A stretch of 64,000 nt of DNA from Actinomycetota bacterium (GTDB lineage Bacteria; Actinomycetota; Acidimicrobiia; Acidimicrobiales; Ilumatobacteraceae), in assembly GCA_016213665.1 (NCBI GenBank), contig JACQZX010000045.1, positions 55,299 through 119,298 on the forward strand, written 5' to 3'. The translations under genes and the position numbers were made by a program. Position 1 is the first letter of the stretch, and each line of letters starts with the position of its first letter. Under the pieces are notes generated by a model. That model worked only from the letters and a program-made list of their open reading frames with translations. It was not told the DNA's origin and made no database searches. Positions 26,436 through 34,990 of the stretch are shown piece after piece.

Positions 26436-28129
26436 GAGAGGCCGACTATCTCGCCGTGTTCGTCGAAGTCGATGATGCTCGCCGCCGGCGCGGCACCAAG
26501 GCCCGGCATGGTGGTCATGTCGCCGCAGATCGGGTAGATGAAACCGGCACCGACACTCGCGCGCACCTCGCGCACGTTCAGACTGTGCCCGGTTGGTGCA
26601 CCTTTCAGGGTCGGGTCACCACTGATCGATAGGTGAGTCTTGGCAATACATACGGGCAACCTGCCGAAGCCGTTCTTCTCGTAGCGTTCCAGTTGCGTGT
26701 TGGCGACGGCCGCGTAGGTCACGTTGGCCGCGCCGTAGATCTTGGTGGCAACCGCCTCGATCTTCTGCTTCAGCGTGAAGCTGTCCTCGTACAGGAACTT
26801 GAACGTGCTCGGCTCGTCGCAGGCCTCGACCACAGCGTGGGCGAGCTCGGTTGCCCCCTTGCCACCGTCGCTGAAGTGCGTGCATACGGCGACTCGGGCG
26901 CCAACCGACTCGGCGATCTCGCGAATGGCATCGTGTTCGGAAGCGAAGTCGCCGGGGAAGGCATTGATGGCGACCACAGGAGAGACACCGTGCACCTTGA
27001 CGTTCTCGATCTGCTTGACCAAGTTGGCGGCGCCGGCACGCACATCCTCGGGGTTTTCGGCCAACAATGCCGGCGGCAGCGGTTTGCCGGCGATGATCTT
27101 GAACTTGCCGCTGTGCGCCTTCAACGCGCGCACGGTTGCCACCAGCACGGCGGCGTCGGGAACCATGCCCGAGTTGCGGCACTTGATGTTGAAGAAGCGC
27201 TCACCGCCCATGTCGGCACCGAAGCCGGCTTCGGTGAGCAGGTAGTCACCCGCGCGGATGCCGATCAGGTCGCCGACGATCGAGCTGTTGCCGTGGGCGA
27301 TGTTGCCGAAGGGGCCGGCGTGCACGATGACGGGCGTGTGTTCCAGGGTCTGCAACAGGTTGGGTTTCAGCGCTTCGCGCATGATGACGGCCATGGAACC
27401 GGCACCCTTCAACTGTTCGGCCGTGACCGGCACCCCGTCGCTGGTGTACCCGACGACGATGCGACCGAGACGGGCGCGCATGTCGGAAATCGAGGTCGAC
27501 AGGGCGAGGATCGCCATGACCTCCGAAGCGGCAGTGATATCGAAACCCGTTTGGCGGGTGACGCCATCCATCTTGCCGCCGAGACCGACGATGATGTTGC
27601 GCAACGACCGATCGTTGACATCGAGAACGCGACGCCAGGTGATGTTGTTGAGATCGAGCTTCAGCTCGTTGCCCTGGTGCAGGTGGTTGTCGACCATCGC
27701 CGACAGCAGGTTGTGTGCCGCGGTAACCGCGTGAAAGTCGCCGGTGAGGTGCAAGTTGAGCAGCTCCATCGGGATCACCTGGCTGTAGCCACCGCCCGCG
27801 GCGCCGCCTTTGATGCCGAACGTGGGTCCCATGCTCGGTTGGCGCAGGCTGATGACCGCGTTCTTGCCGATGTGTTGCATCGCCATGCCGAGGCCGACGG
27901 TGGTGGTGGTTTTGCCTTCGCCCAACGGCGTCGGTGTGATGGCGGTGACGACGACGTATTTCGCCTTCGGCCGAGTGCTCAGCTCGTCGATCGCCTCCAG
28001 GCGTATCTTGGCCAACTCGTCGCCGTGCTGCTCCAGTAAGTGGGGTCCGATTCCCATCTTGGCAGCGATTTCGGTGAGCGGAGCGAGCTTGCCGGCGCGA
28101 GCAATCTCAAGATCGGACGGAAATGACAT
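26432..28129 (-). CDS. fhs: Formate-tetrahydrofolate ligase
   Basis: A 565-residue Fhs, close to the usual ~557. The ATP site TPTPLGEGKTTTTVGLGMA is visible near residue 67, followed by LRQPSMGPTFGIKGGAAGGG and GDFHAVTAAHNLLSAM. The ATG at 28129 has AGAGGTAA ahead. It leads operon 2 and overlaps folD. The reaction is reversible: with methyl groups flowing in from betaines, 10-formyl-THF would be split to formate and THF with ATP formation. Formate from histidine breakdown could run the other way into biosynthesis. A tandem operator lies about 66 nt upstream. Confidence 0.95.
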   Translation of the reverse strand: MSFPSDLEIARAGKLAPLTEIAAKMGIGPHLLEQHGDELAKIRLEAIDELSTRPKAKYVVVTAITPTPLGEGKTTTTVGLGMAMQHIGKNAVISLRQPSMGPTFGIKGGAAGGGYSQVIPMELLNLHLTGDFHAVTAAHNLLSAMVDNHLHQGNELKLDLNNITWRRVLDVNDRSLRNIIVGLGGKMDGVTRQTGFDITAASEVMAILALSTSISDMRARLGRIVVGYTSDGVPVTAEQLKGAGSMAVIMREALKPNLLQTLEHTPVIVHAGPFGNIAHGNSSIVGDLIGIRAGDYLLTEAGFGADMGGERFFNIKCRNSGMVPDAAVLVATVRALKAHSGKFKIIAGKPLPPALLAENPEDVRAGAANLVKQIENVKVHGVSPVVAINAFPGDFASEHDAIREIAESVGARVAVCTHFSDGGKGATELAHAVVEACDEPSTFKFLYEDSFTLKQKIEAVATKIYGAANVTYAAVANTQLERYEKNGFGRLPVCIAKTHLSISGDPTLKGAPTGHSLNVREVRASVGAGFIYPICGDMTTMPGLGAAPAASIIDFDEHGEIVGLS

Positions 28130-28194
28130 CGTTACCTCTTGCTCTTAGCTATGTGGGTTTTCGACGCGAACTGTAGCACCGGCAAGGGTCGCCG

Positions 28195-28229
28195 AATCCA
28201 CCATACGGAACGGTCCCATCATATGGAAC
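28195..28229 (-). promoter_or_regulatory. Tandem palindromic operator upstream of fhs
   Basis: Four half-sites fall at exactly the same spacing as at 7063-7097: a degenerate AATCC (28195), GGAAC (28207-28211), one G, then GTCCC (28213-28217), N7 (ATCATAT) and GGAAC (28225-28229). The inner N7 sequences also match the first operator in type (ACCATAC and ATCATAT against ACGATAT). A fifth half-site, GTTCC, lies at 28241-28245. This suggests one regulator controls both operons. Confidence 0.65.
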
Positions 28230-28308
28230 AGCCGGACAGGGTTCCGCCTGGTCATCGTCACCGAAGGCGATCAACAACTAGGGTGCTGCAAAACGCTAAG
28301 GAGGGCAG

Positions 28309-28416
28309 ATGCCTGGTAAGACACCCCAAAAGGCCGGCGCCAAGAAGGTCGGCAAGTCGCTGAAGGAAAAACGTGCGGTCAAGCAGGCCAAGAAGGAAGG
28401 CCGCAAGCAGATCTGA
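28309..28416 (+). CDS. Small lysine-rich basic protein, 35 residues
   Basis: An ATG at 28309 preceded by an excellent ribosome site (AAGGAGGGCAG) opens a 35-codon frame ending TGA at 28416. It starts MPGKTPQKAGAKKV and continues with KSLKEKRAVKQAKKEGR. About 40% of residues are Lys or Arg and there is no hydrophobic stretch, so it is probably a nucleic-acid- or ribosome-associated peptide. It is divergent from fhs and convergent with the DgcA-like gene 12 nt away. I do not recognise a named family; similar KSLKEKRA-type microproteins occur in actinobacteria as far as I recall. The strong ribosome site and biased codons support a real gene. Confidence 0.7.
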   Translation: MPGKTPQKAGAKKVGKSLKEKRAVKQAKKEGRKQI

Positions 28417-28428
28417 TCGGTCGACCGT

Positions 28429-30468
28429 TCACAGGTCTTTGCACAGCCGTAGTGCGTCGTAGATCGCGGCGTGGATGTTTCGACCGGCCACGGCGTCACC
28501 GATGCGGAACAGTTGAAACGCGCCGCCGGGATTGTTGCGTACGGCTTGAGCCTCACCCCTGATCAACGCCGGGTGATCGACCTCGCCGAGGTTCATCGAC
28601 TTGGTGACGAGTGAGTGATAGAGCTCGTCGTTGGCGACGACCCCGTGGTCGCCGACCACACAGTCGACGATTCTTTCGTGTCTCACCGGCGAGTGATCGC
28701 TGCCGACCTCCACCAGCAGACGCCCTCCCGGTTGGCGTCGAATCGACATCACGCGCTGGTTGAGCGTGATGCGGGTGTCGCTCTCGTTGAATGCCCGCGC
28801 GTACGGCACCATGTTGAGGCCGCCGACATCTACCCCAACCGTTCGCTCCGGCGTCACCAGTTCCAGCGCCGCGCCGCCACTCACGAGCATTTCCCCCGTC
28901 GTCATCGCCGAGTGGGTTCCGTCGTCGTCGTACAGAATCACGCTGCCGGTGGGGCGGATGTCGCCACCGACCACATCCCACGCACTGACCATCAGGTCGC
29001 CGCCTTCTTCGACCGGCGGATTCTGCGGCAGCCCGCCGGTCGCGATGATCACGACATCGGGTGACAACGCGACGACCGTTGCCTCGTCCGCGAAGGTGTC
29101 GTAGTGAACTTCGACCCCGAGACGAGCAATTTCGGCGACGCGCCAGTCGACGATGCCCATCAGATCGCGCCGACGCGGATTGCGGGCGGCAAGACGAAGT
29201 TGCCCACCTGCCCACGGCATCGCCTCCAACAGTGTCACCTCGTGGCCGCGCTCGGCACACACGCGGGCGGCCTCGAGGCCACCGGGTCCGGCGCCGACAA
29301 CAACTACGCGCCGTATGGTGGAAGCGGGTTCAATGACGTGTGGCATCGACAACTCGCGACCGGTGGCCGCGTTATGAATGCACAAGGCCTCACCCGACAT
29401 GTAGATGCGATCCAGGCAGTACGTCGCTCCGACACAAGGGCGGATCGTGGCCTCAATGCCGAGTTCGATCTTGCGCACCAGGTGTGGGTCGGCGAGGTGG
29501 GCGCGGGTCATGCCGATCATGTCGACCTTGCCCTCACGGATTGCGTGTCGTGCGGTGGCAACATCGTCGATCTTGGAAGCGTGGAAAACGGCGACGGTGC
29601 CCTGCCCGCGCACGGTGCCGGCAAAGTCGAGGTGCGGTGCCGACGCCATCCCGTGAATCGGTATGACCTCACTGAGCACCGCATCGGTGACGATGCTGCC
29701 TCGAATCACGTTCACGAAGTCGATCAATCCGTCGTCGGTCAAGCGTCGCAGAATGCGCAACCCTGTCGGCGCGTCGATTCCGTCGGCGAGCGTTTCGTCG
29801 ACTGCCATTCGAACACCGAGCAGAAAGCCGACGCCGACGCGCTGGCGGATGGCTCGCAGTACTTCCAAGGGAAAGCGCAGGCGGTTTTCGAAGCTGCCGC
29901 CGTACTCGTCGCCGCGCCGATTGGTGGCCGGTGACCAGAACTGATCGAAGAGATGCCCGTAGGCCTCCACCTCCAGCCCGTCCATGCCGCCTGCTTGCAT
30001 CCGCTCCGCGGCGTCGGCGTAATGGCAGACGATGCGGCGAATGTCCCACAACTCCGCTGCTTTCGGATGCGATCGGTGGGCGGGCTCGCGCAGTGGTGAT
30101 GGGGCGACGACAGGCAGCCAATCGTCCTGCCCCCAGCCTGTGCGTCGGCCAAGGTGGCTGATCTGGATCATGGCCGCGCAGTTCTCTGCGTGAATGTCGT
30201 CGGTCATTCGGTGGATCCAGGGCACGATCGCGTCGTCGTAGGCGTGCAGGTTCCCGAACGCCGGAGGGCTGTCGGGGCTCACCACCGCCGTGCCCGCCGT
30301 CATCGTCAACGCCAGGCCGCCCTTGGCCTTTTCGACGTGATACGCCCGGTAGCGATCCTTGGGCATTCCATCTTCGCTATAGGCAGGTTCGTGCGCTGTG
30401 CTCATCACCCGGTTCTTCAACCGCAGGTGCTTGAGCTGAAACGGCTGGAGTAGCGGATCGTCACTCAT
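28429..30468 (-). CDS. DgcA/TMADH-like FMN-FAD demethylase (NADH:flavin oxidoreductase family)
   Basis: A 679-residue protein with an N-terminal old-yellow-enzyme barrel (LKNRVMSTAHEPAYSEDGMP, ISHLGRRTGW, FENRLRFPLEVL) and a C-terminal FAD/NAD domain starting VVVVGAGPGGLEAARV. The order matches trimethylamine dehydrogenase, dimethylglycine demethylase DgcA and N-methylproline demethylases. The linker holding the 4Fe-4S cluster in TMADH (CxxCxxC then Cys) reads CVGATYC followed by ALCIHNAA, so the second Cys is Ala. The ATG at 30468 lies 21 nt after the MttB stop; a GTG six codons earlier is possible. As last gene of the importer operon it probably removes a methyl group from the tertiary amine left by MttB2. 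Confidence 0.82.
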   Translation of the reverse strand: MSDDPLLQPFQLKHLRLKNRVMSTAHEPAYSEDGMPKDRYRAYHVEKAKGGLALTMTAGTAVVSPDSPPAFGNLHAYDDAIVPWIHRMTDDIHAENCAAMIQISHLGRRTGWGQDDWLPVVAPSPLREPAHRSHPKAAELWDIRRIVCHYADAAERMQAGGMDGLEVEAYGHLFDQFWSPATNRRGDEYGGSFENRLRFPLEVLRAIRQRVGVGFLLGVRMAVDETLADGIDAPTGLRILRRLTDDGLIDFVNVIRGSIVTDAVLSEVIPIHGMASAPHLDFAGTVRGQGTVAVFHASKIDDVATARHAIREGKVDMIGMTRAHLADPHLVRKIELGIEATIRPCVGATYCLDRIYMSGEALCIHNAATGRELSMPHVIEPASTIRRVVVVGAGPGGLEAARVCAERGHEVTLLEAMPWAGGQLRLAARNPRRRDLMGIVDWRVAEIARLGVEVHYDTFADEATVVALSPDVVIIATGGLPQNPPVEEGGDLMVSAWDVVGGDIRPTGSVILYDDDGTHSAMTTGEMLVSGGAALELVTPERTVGVDVGGLNMVPYARAFNESDTRITLNQRVMSIRRQPGGRLLVEVGSDHSPVRHERIVDCVVGDHGVVANDELYHSLVTKSMNLGEVDHPALIRGEAQAVRNNPGGAFQLFRIGDAVAGRNIHAAIYDALRLCKDL

Positions 30469-30489
30469 CGGCGCCGTCGCTCGCACGTC

Positions 30490-32037
30490 TCAGTACCACT
30501 GATCGGTCATCTCCTGCTTACGGCGAGAGACGAAGTCAAGCAACGCCTCGTCGACGGCGTCGTCGATCGGTGGCAGCTCGTAGTTCGCCAACGCGTCGCG
30601 CACCAGTACAGAAGCTCGTTGTTCGGAAGTGGTCTCGCCGGCGTCGCGCCACTGTTCGAAGGAGTTGCTGTCGCTCAGCGCCGGTTCATAGAACGCGGTC
30701 TCGTAGTGACGCAGCGTGTGTTGTGAGCCGAAGAAGTGTTGACCGGGGCCGACCTCGGCGAAGGCGTCGAGTGCGAACTGGTCATCTTCGAGTGAAATGC
30801 CCTTGAGATAGGTGTGTGCCGCGCCGCAGAGGTCGAGATCCATCATGAACTTCTCGTACCCCATCGTCAGCCCACCCTCCAACCAGCCGGCGGAATGAAG
30901 GATGAAATTGGCGCCGCAAAGCAACGCGGACATCATGCTGACGGTCGACTCTGCCATTGCCTGACCGTCGGGGACCTTCGCCGAGGTGAATGCACCGGAG
31001 CATCGCAAGGGAAGTCCGACGCGCCTTGCCAACTGTCCGACCAGCAATGAACCAAGCGCGGGCTCAGGCATACCGAAGGTGGGGCTCCCGCTGCGGAGCG
31101 CCATAGATGAGAGAAAGTTTCCGTATACCGCTGGTGCACCCGGACGCACCAATTGCGTCAGCGCCACGCCGACCATCGTCTCGGCATGCGCTTGGGCGAC
31201 GGCTCCAGCGGTAGTGACGGGACCCATTGCGCCACCGAGGATGAACGGTGTCACAACGACTCCCTGATTGGCGCGGGCGTACGTCTTCAAAGCGCCAGTC
31301 ATCGTCGCATCCCACACAAGTGGGGAGTTGACGTTGACATTGCCGAGGATCACGCAGTTGCTGTCGACGAAGTCGCTGCCGAACACGATGCGGGCCATCT
31401 CCACGCCATCGGCCGCGCGTTCGGGAGCGGTTACGGAACCCATGAAGCCCTTGTCGCCGCAACGCAGGTGGGCGTAGACCATGTCGAGGTGACGTTTGTT
31501 GACCGGCACGTCGGTCGGCTCGCAAACGGTGCCACCGGAATGGTGCAGCCACGGTGTCGCATTGGAGAGTTTGACGAAGTTCTGGAAATCGACGATGGTG
31601 CCGTAGCGACGGCCACCCGGCAGGTCGCGCACGAATGGCGAGCCGTATGTCGGTGCGAGTACGAGATTGTTGCCGCCGATCTGAACTGAGCGACTCGGGT
31701 TCCGCGCGTGCTGCGTGAACTCGCGCGGTGCCGTCGCACACAGCGCCCGCACCTGCCCTGGCTGGAAGCGCACGGTCGACCCTGCAACATTTGCGCCGGC
31801 CGCACGGAACAACGACAACGCTTCTTCGTCGCCGCGAATCTCCAGTCCGACTTCGGCAAGGATTTGGTCGGCCTTCGACTCGACCAGCGAGACGACTTCG
31901 CCATCGAACAACTCGTACGGCGCGATCGCGCGCTGGATGAATGGGGGACCCTGTGCGTGTGCGCTGGCGGCGCGCACTGCTGCTCGCCCCACGCGACCGC
32001 CTGCCCGCAGTCGCGGGGCGATCTCGTGGGCGGCCAT
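30490..32037 (-). CDS. MttB-family methyltransferase (non-pyrrolysine), paralogue 2
   Basis: A 515-residue MttB homologue, visibly close to paralogue 1: GGNNLVLAPTYGSPF, HHSGGTVCEP, NKRHLDMVYAHLRCGDKGF, AGWLEGGLTMGYEKF. It has no in-frame TAG. The ATG at 32037 is two bases from the ATPase stop; upstream in-frame sequence is antisense to the ATPase and not coding. It lies between a dipeptide-type ABC importer and a DgcA-like demethylase and has no corrinoid partner of its own. The unit suggests uptake and stepwise demethylation of a second quaternary amine, for example proline betaine to N-methylproline to proline (inference). Confidence 0.87.
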   Translation of the reverse strand: MAAHEIAPRLRAGGRVGRAAVRAASAHAQGPPFIQRAIAPYELFDGEVVSLVESKADQILAEVGLEIRGDEEALSLFRAAGANVAGSTVRFQPGQVRALCATAPREFTQHARNPSRSVQIGGNNLVLAPTYGSPFVRDLPGGRRYGTIVDFQNFVKLSNATPWLHHSGGTVCEPTDVPVNKRHLDMVYAHLRCGDKGFMGSVTAPERAADGVEMARIVFGSDFVDSNCVILGNVNVNSPLVWDATMTGALKTYARANQGVVVTPFILGGAMGPVTTAGAVAQAHAETMVGVALTQLVRPGAPAVYGNFLSSMALRSGSPTFGMPEPALGSLLVGQLARRVGLPLRCSGAFTSAKVPDGQAMAESTVSMMSALLCGANFILHSAGWLEGGLTMGYEKFMMDLDLCGAAHTYLKGISLEDDQFALDAFAEVGPGQHFFGSQHTLRHYETAFYEPALSDSNSFEQWRDAGETTSEQRASVLVRDALANYELPPIDDAVDEALLDFVSRRKQEMTDQWY

Positions 32038-32039
32038 CC

Positions 32040-34043
32040 TCAGTTGGCCGACTGCAGCGCGCGTAGTTCGGCCGGTGGTATGTGGCAACGGATGGCGTGT
32101 CCGACGCTCACCTCGACGACCGGCGGTTCGGCGGTCTCGCACAGCCCGGCGATGGCCCGTGGACAACGCGGGTGGAAGACGCAACCACTCGGAGGATTCG
32201 CCGGGCTCGGAATCTCGCCGGCCAACTTTATTCGTCGACTGGGTGCGCCATCGAGGTTGGGCACCGCCGACAGCAGTGCTTCGGTGTAAGGATGGTTGAC
32301 CCCACCGAAGATCTGATCGGTGGTACCGACCTCCATGATGCGACCGAGGTACATCACGGCAATGCGATCGGCGAGGTAACGAACGACCCCGAGGTCGTGG
32401 CTGATGAACACGTAGCTGGTGCGCTGCTCGCTCTGCAGCTCGGCAAGCAGGTTGAGGATCGCCGCCTGCACCGAGACGTCCAATGCCGAAGTCGGCTCGT
32501 CGCACACGACGATGCGCGGATCGCCGGCAAAGGCGCGGGCGATCGCCACCCGTTGCTTGAGCCCGCCGGAGAGTTGACTCGGCTTCATGTCGAGGTGGCG
32601 CGGCGACAAACGCAGATGCTCGGCGAGGATCGCGACGCGGGCATCGGCGTCGATCTTGTTCTTGCCGGTGAGCTTGCGCACGGATCGCTGCAAGATATTG
32701 CGGACCGTCCAGGAGGCGTTGAGTGCAGAGTCCGGGTTCTGGAAGATGATCTGCATCGCCCGCTTGTCGTCGGTAGAGCGTTTGGTGATCTTGGATGCCA
32801 ACTCGTGCTGATCGAGCGTGAGCCGGCTGCCTGCATCACCGGCATGAACACCAAGTATCGCTTTGGCGAGGGTCGTCTTACCGGAGCCGGATTCGCCAAC
32901 CAAACCGAGCGTCTCGCCGTCGGTCAGCGAGAGGTTGACACCTACCAGGGCCGGAACGTCGTGGCCCGACTGTCGGAACGTCTTGGACACTTCCATCTGC
33001 AGCACCGTCTGGTCGCCCGCATCGCGCAGGTTGGCCGGTACGAGGTCGTCGATCTTGGCAACCTGATCCGGGTGATGGCAGCGGGTGTAGTGCCCGCTGG
33101 AGAGTTGCGCGATCGGTGGCACCTCGTTGCGACACACGTCGCTGACGATCGGGCACCGGTCGACATAGACACACGTCGGTAGGTCGGAGCCCAGCACTGG
33201 CAACGAACCGGGAATCGTCGCGAGAGCAGCATGACGCTTGTGCATGCCGCGGCGCGGGAGCGACCGTAGTAGGCCAACCGTGTACGGATGCTTGGGGCCG
33301 TCGAACACCTCGCTGGCGTCGCCTTCCTCGACGATCTTGCCCGCGTACATCACCCCGACCCGATCGCACATCGAACGAATGACGCCCAGGTTGTGGGCGA
33401 TCAGCAGGATCGCGGCGCCCGTCTCGCTACGCAGGTTGCGAACGAGGTCGAGCACCTCCGCCTCCACCGTGGCATCGAGCCCGGTGGTCGGTTCGTCGAG
33501 CACGAGCAGCTTGGGGTCGCAAGCCAAGGCCATCGCGATGACTACGCGCTGAAGCATGCCGCCCGAGAGTTGATGGGGATAGCGACCCATCACTCGGTCT
33601 GGATCGGCGATCTGCACGCGCTGCAACGCGGCGATGGCGCTAGCGTGGGCATGGTCGCGGGACTGGCCGAGAATCGTGAACGCTTCGACCAACTGCTTGC
33701 TGATCTTGAGAGTCGGGTTGAGCGCTGTTCCGGGGTCTTGGTAGACCATCGATGCCTTGTGCATGCGGAACTCGCGCAGCTGGTTGCGGTTCATCGCCGT
33801 GATGTCGTCGCCGTCGACCAGAATGTGACCGCCCGTGATCACCCCGTTGCGTGGCATGTAGCGCAGCGCGGCGTAGGCGGTGGTGCTCTTGCCGCACCCG
33901 GACTCGCCAACCAGCCCATACGCCTCGCCAGGTTTGATGCTGAACGAAACACCGCGTAACACCGGTCGATTGATACCGCGAACTACGTACGCCAACTCGA
34001 GATCCTTGATGTCGAGCGCAAGAGTGGAAGTTGTGATGGTCAT
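32040..34043 (-). CDS. Dipeptide/oligopeptide-type ABC importer, fused double ATPase
   Basis: A 667-residue protein with two complete ABC ATPase domains, equivalent to DppD and DppF fused. The first has VGESGCGKST, LSGGMLQRVVIAMAL and LLVLDEPTTGLD; the second has VGESGSGKTT, LSGGLKQRVAIARAF and IVVCDEPTSALD. Each half ends in a C-terminal extension with cysteines (CVYVDRCPIVSDVC; CVFHPRCP), the oligo/dipeptide-type region. The ATG at 34043 overlaps the permease stop by ATGA. It powers uptake by the two permeases and binding protein upstream. Confidence 0.92.
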   Translation of the reverse strand: MTITTSTLALDIKDLELAYVVRGINRPVLRGVSFSIKPGEAYGLVGESGCGKSTTAYAALRYMPRNGVITGGHILVDGDDITAMNRNQLREFRMHKASMVYQDPGTALNPTLKISKQLVEAFTILGQSRDHAHASAIAALQRVQIADPDRVMGRYPHQLSGGMLQRVVIAMALACDPKLLVLDEPTTGLDATVEAEVLDLVRNLRSETGAAILLIAHNLGVIRSMCDRVGVMYAGKIVEEGDASEVFDGPKHPYTVGLLRSLPRRGMHKRHAALATIPGSLPVLGSDLPTCVYVDRCPIVSDVCRNEVPPIAQLSSGHYTRCHHPDQVAKIDDLVPANLRDAGDQTVLQMEVSKTFRQSGHDVPALVGVNLSLTDGETLGLVGESGSGKTTLAKAILGVHAGDAGSRLTLDQHELASKITKRSTDDKRAMQIIFQNPDSALNASWTVRNILQRSVRKLTGKNKIDADARVAILAEHLRLSPRHLDMKPSQLSGGLKQRVAIARAFAGDPRIVVCDEPTSALDVSVQAAILNLLAELQSEQRTSYVFISHDLGVVRYLADRIAVMYLGRIMEVGTTDQIFGGVNHPYTEALLSAVPNLDGAPSRRIKLAGEIPSPANPPSGCVFHPRCPRAIAGLCETAEPPVVEVSVGHAIRCHIPPAELRALQSAN

Positions 34044-34990
34044 CGTTCGTAAACCGTCTGAATCGAGTCGGCGATGAGATTGACCGCGACGACGAGAGTT
34101 GCGATGGCCAACGCGGGGAAGGTGACCGGCCACCATTGGTCTGCAGGTAACAGGTCTCGGCTCTCGGCGATCGCAAGCCCCCAGTCGGGCGACGGGCGTT
34201 GGATACCGACACCGAGAAAGCTCAGTGTCGCCACCGTGAAGATGGAGTAGCCGATGCGTACGGTGAGTTCGACGACGATCGGCCCGGTGATGTTGGGCAA
34301 GATTTCGCGGGTCATGATGAACAGGTTGGATTCACCGCGCAACCGCGCCGATACGACGTAGTCGAGGTCGCGCTCACCGAGCACGGTGGCGCGAACGGTG
34401 CGGGCGACAATGGGTGTGAACAGCAGTGCGACCACGTAGATGATGAGAACGTTGCGCGAGTCGAACGAGATCGCGCTGAGGAGATCACTCGAGCGACTGA
34501 GCGTGAGAACGAGAATCCCCACCATCACTACCGGCAACGCCAGAAACGCCTCGACGACTCGGCTGAGCAGGTTGTCCACCCAACCGCGGTAGTAGCCCAT
34601 CACCATTCCGAGCACGGATCCGGTGATCAGCGCCAAGACTGCCGCGGTGGGCGCTACCAACAGCAGGTCGCGGGCCCCCATCATCACGCGCGACATGATG
34701 TCGCGCCCGATTTGGTCGGTGCCGAACCAGTGGGCGCCGCTGGGGGGGCACGGCGGGCGAGCGCAGTACTTGCTGTCGCGATCGGTGAACGGATCGTACG
34801 GCGTGATGCGGTCGCCGGCGATTGCGCAGAAAACCCAGATGCCGACGATGACCACGCCGATGATGAAACCCGGACGACGTCGCAGCAGTCGCCAACGCTC
34901 GCGGCGTGCCGTCTTGCGCTCGGTAAGCGAGCGTTGCAGCACGTCGCTGGCCTCGTTGCCAGCCGCGGGGAGGTTCGTGGTGTCGGTCAC
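34040..34990 (-). CDS. ABC importer permease, DppC-like
   Basis: A 316-residue inner-membrane permease. A cytoplasmic basic N-terminus precedes the first membrane helix (IIGVVIVGIWVFCAIAG), then HWFGTDQIGRDIMSRVMMGA typical of DppC/OppC, several further helices, and the coupling region ending in GVGIQRPSPDWGLAIAE. The loop following helix 1 contains a Cys pair (CARPPC). The GTG start at 34990 overlaps the DppB-like stop as GTGA. Confidence 0.9.
   Translation of the reverse strand: MTDTTNLPAAGNEASDVLQRSLTERKTARRERWRLLRRRPGFIIGVVIVGIWVFCAIAGDRITPYDPFTDRDSKYCARPPCPPSGAHWFGTDQIGRDIMSRVMMGARDLLLVAPTAAVLALITGSVLGMVMGYYRGWVDNLLSRVVEAFLALPVVMVGILVLTLSRSSDLLSAISFDSRNVLIIYVVALLFTPIVARTVRATVLGERDLDYVVSARLRGESNLFIMTREILPNITGPIVVELTVRIGYSIFTVATLSFLGVGIQRPSPDWGLAIAESRDLLPADQWWPVTFPALAIATLVVAVNLIADSIQTVYER

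Noticed and set aside
26633..28039. 468-codon plus-strand open frame
   Set aside because: Antisense shadow of fhs; the fhs protein is full length and motif-complete on the other strand.
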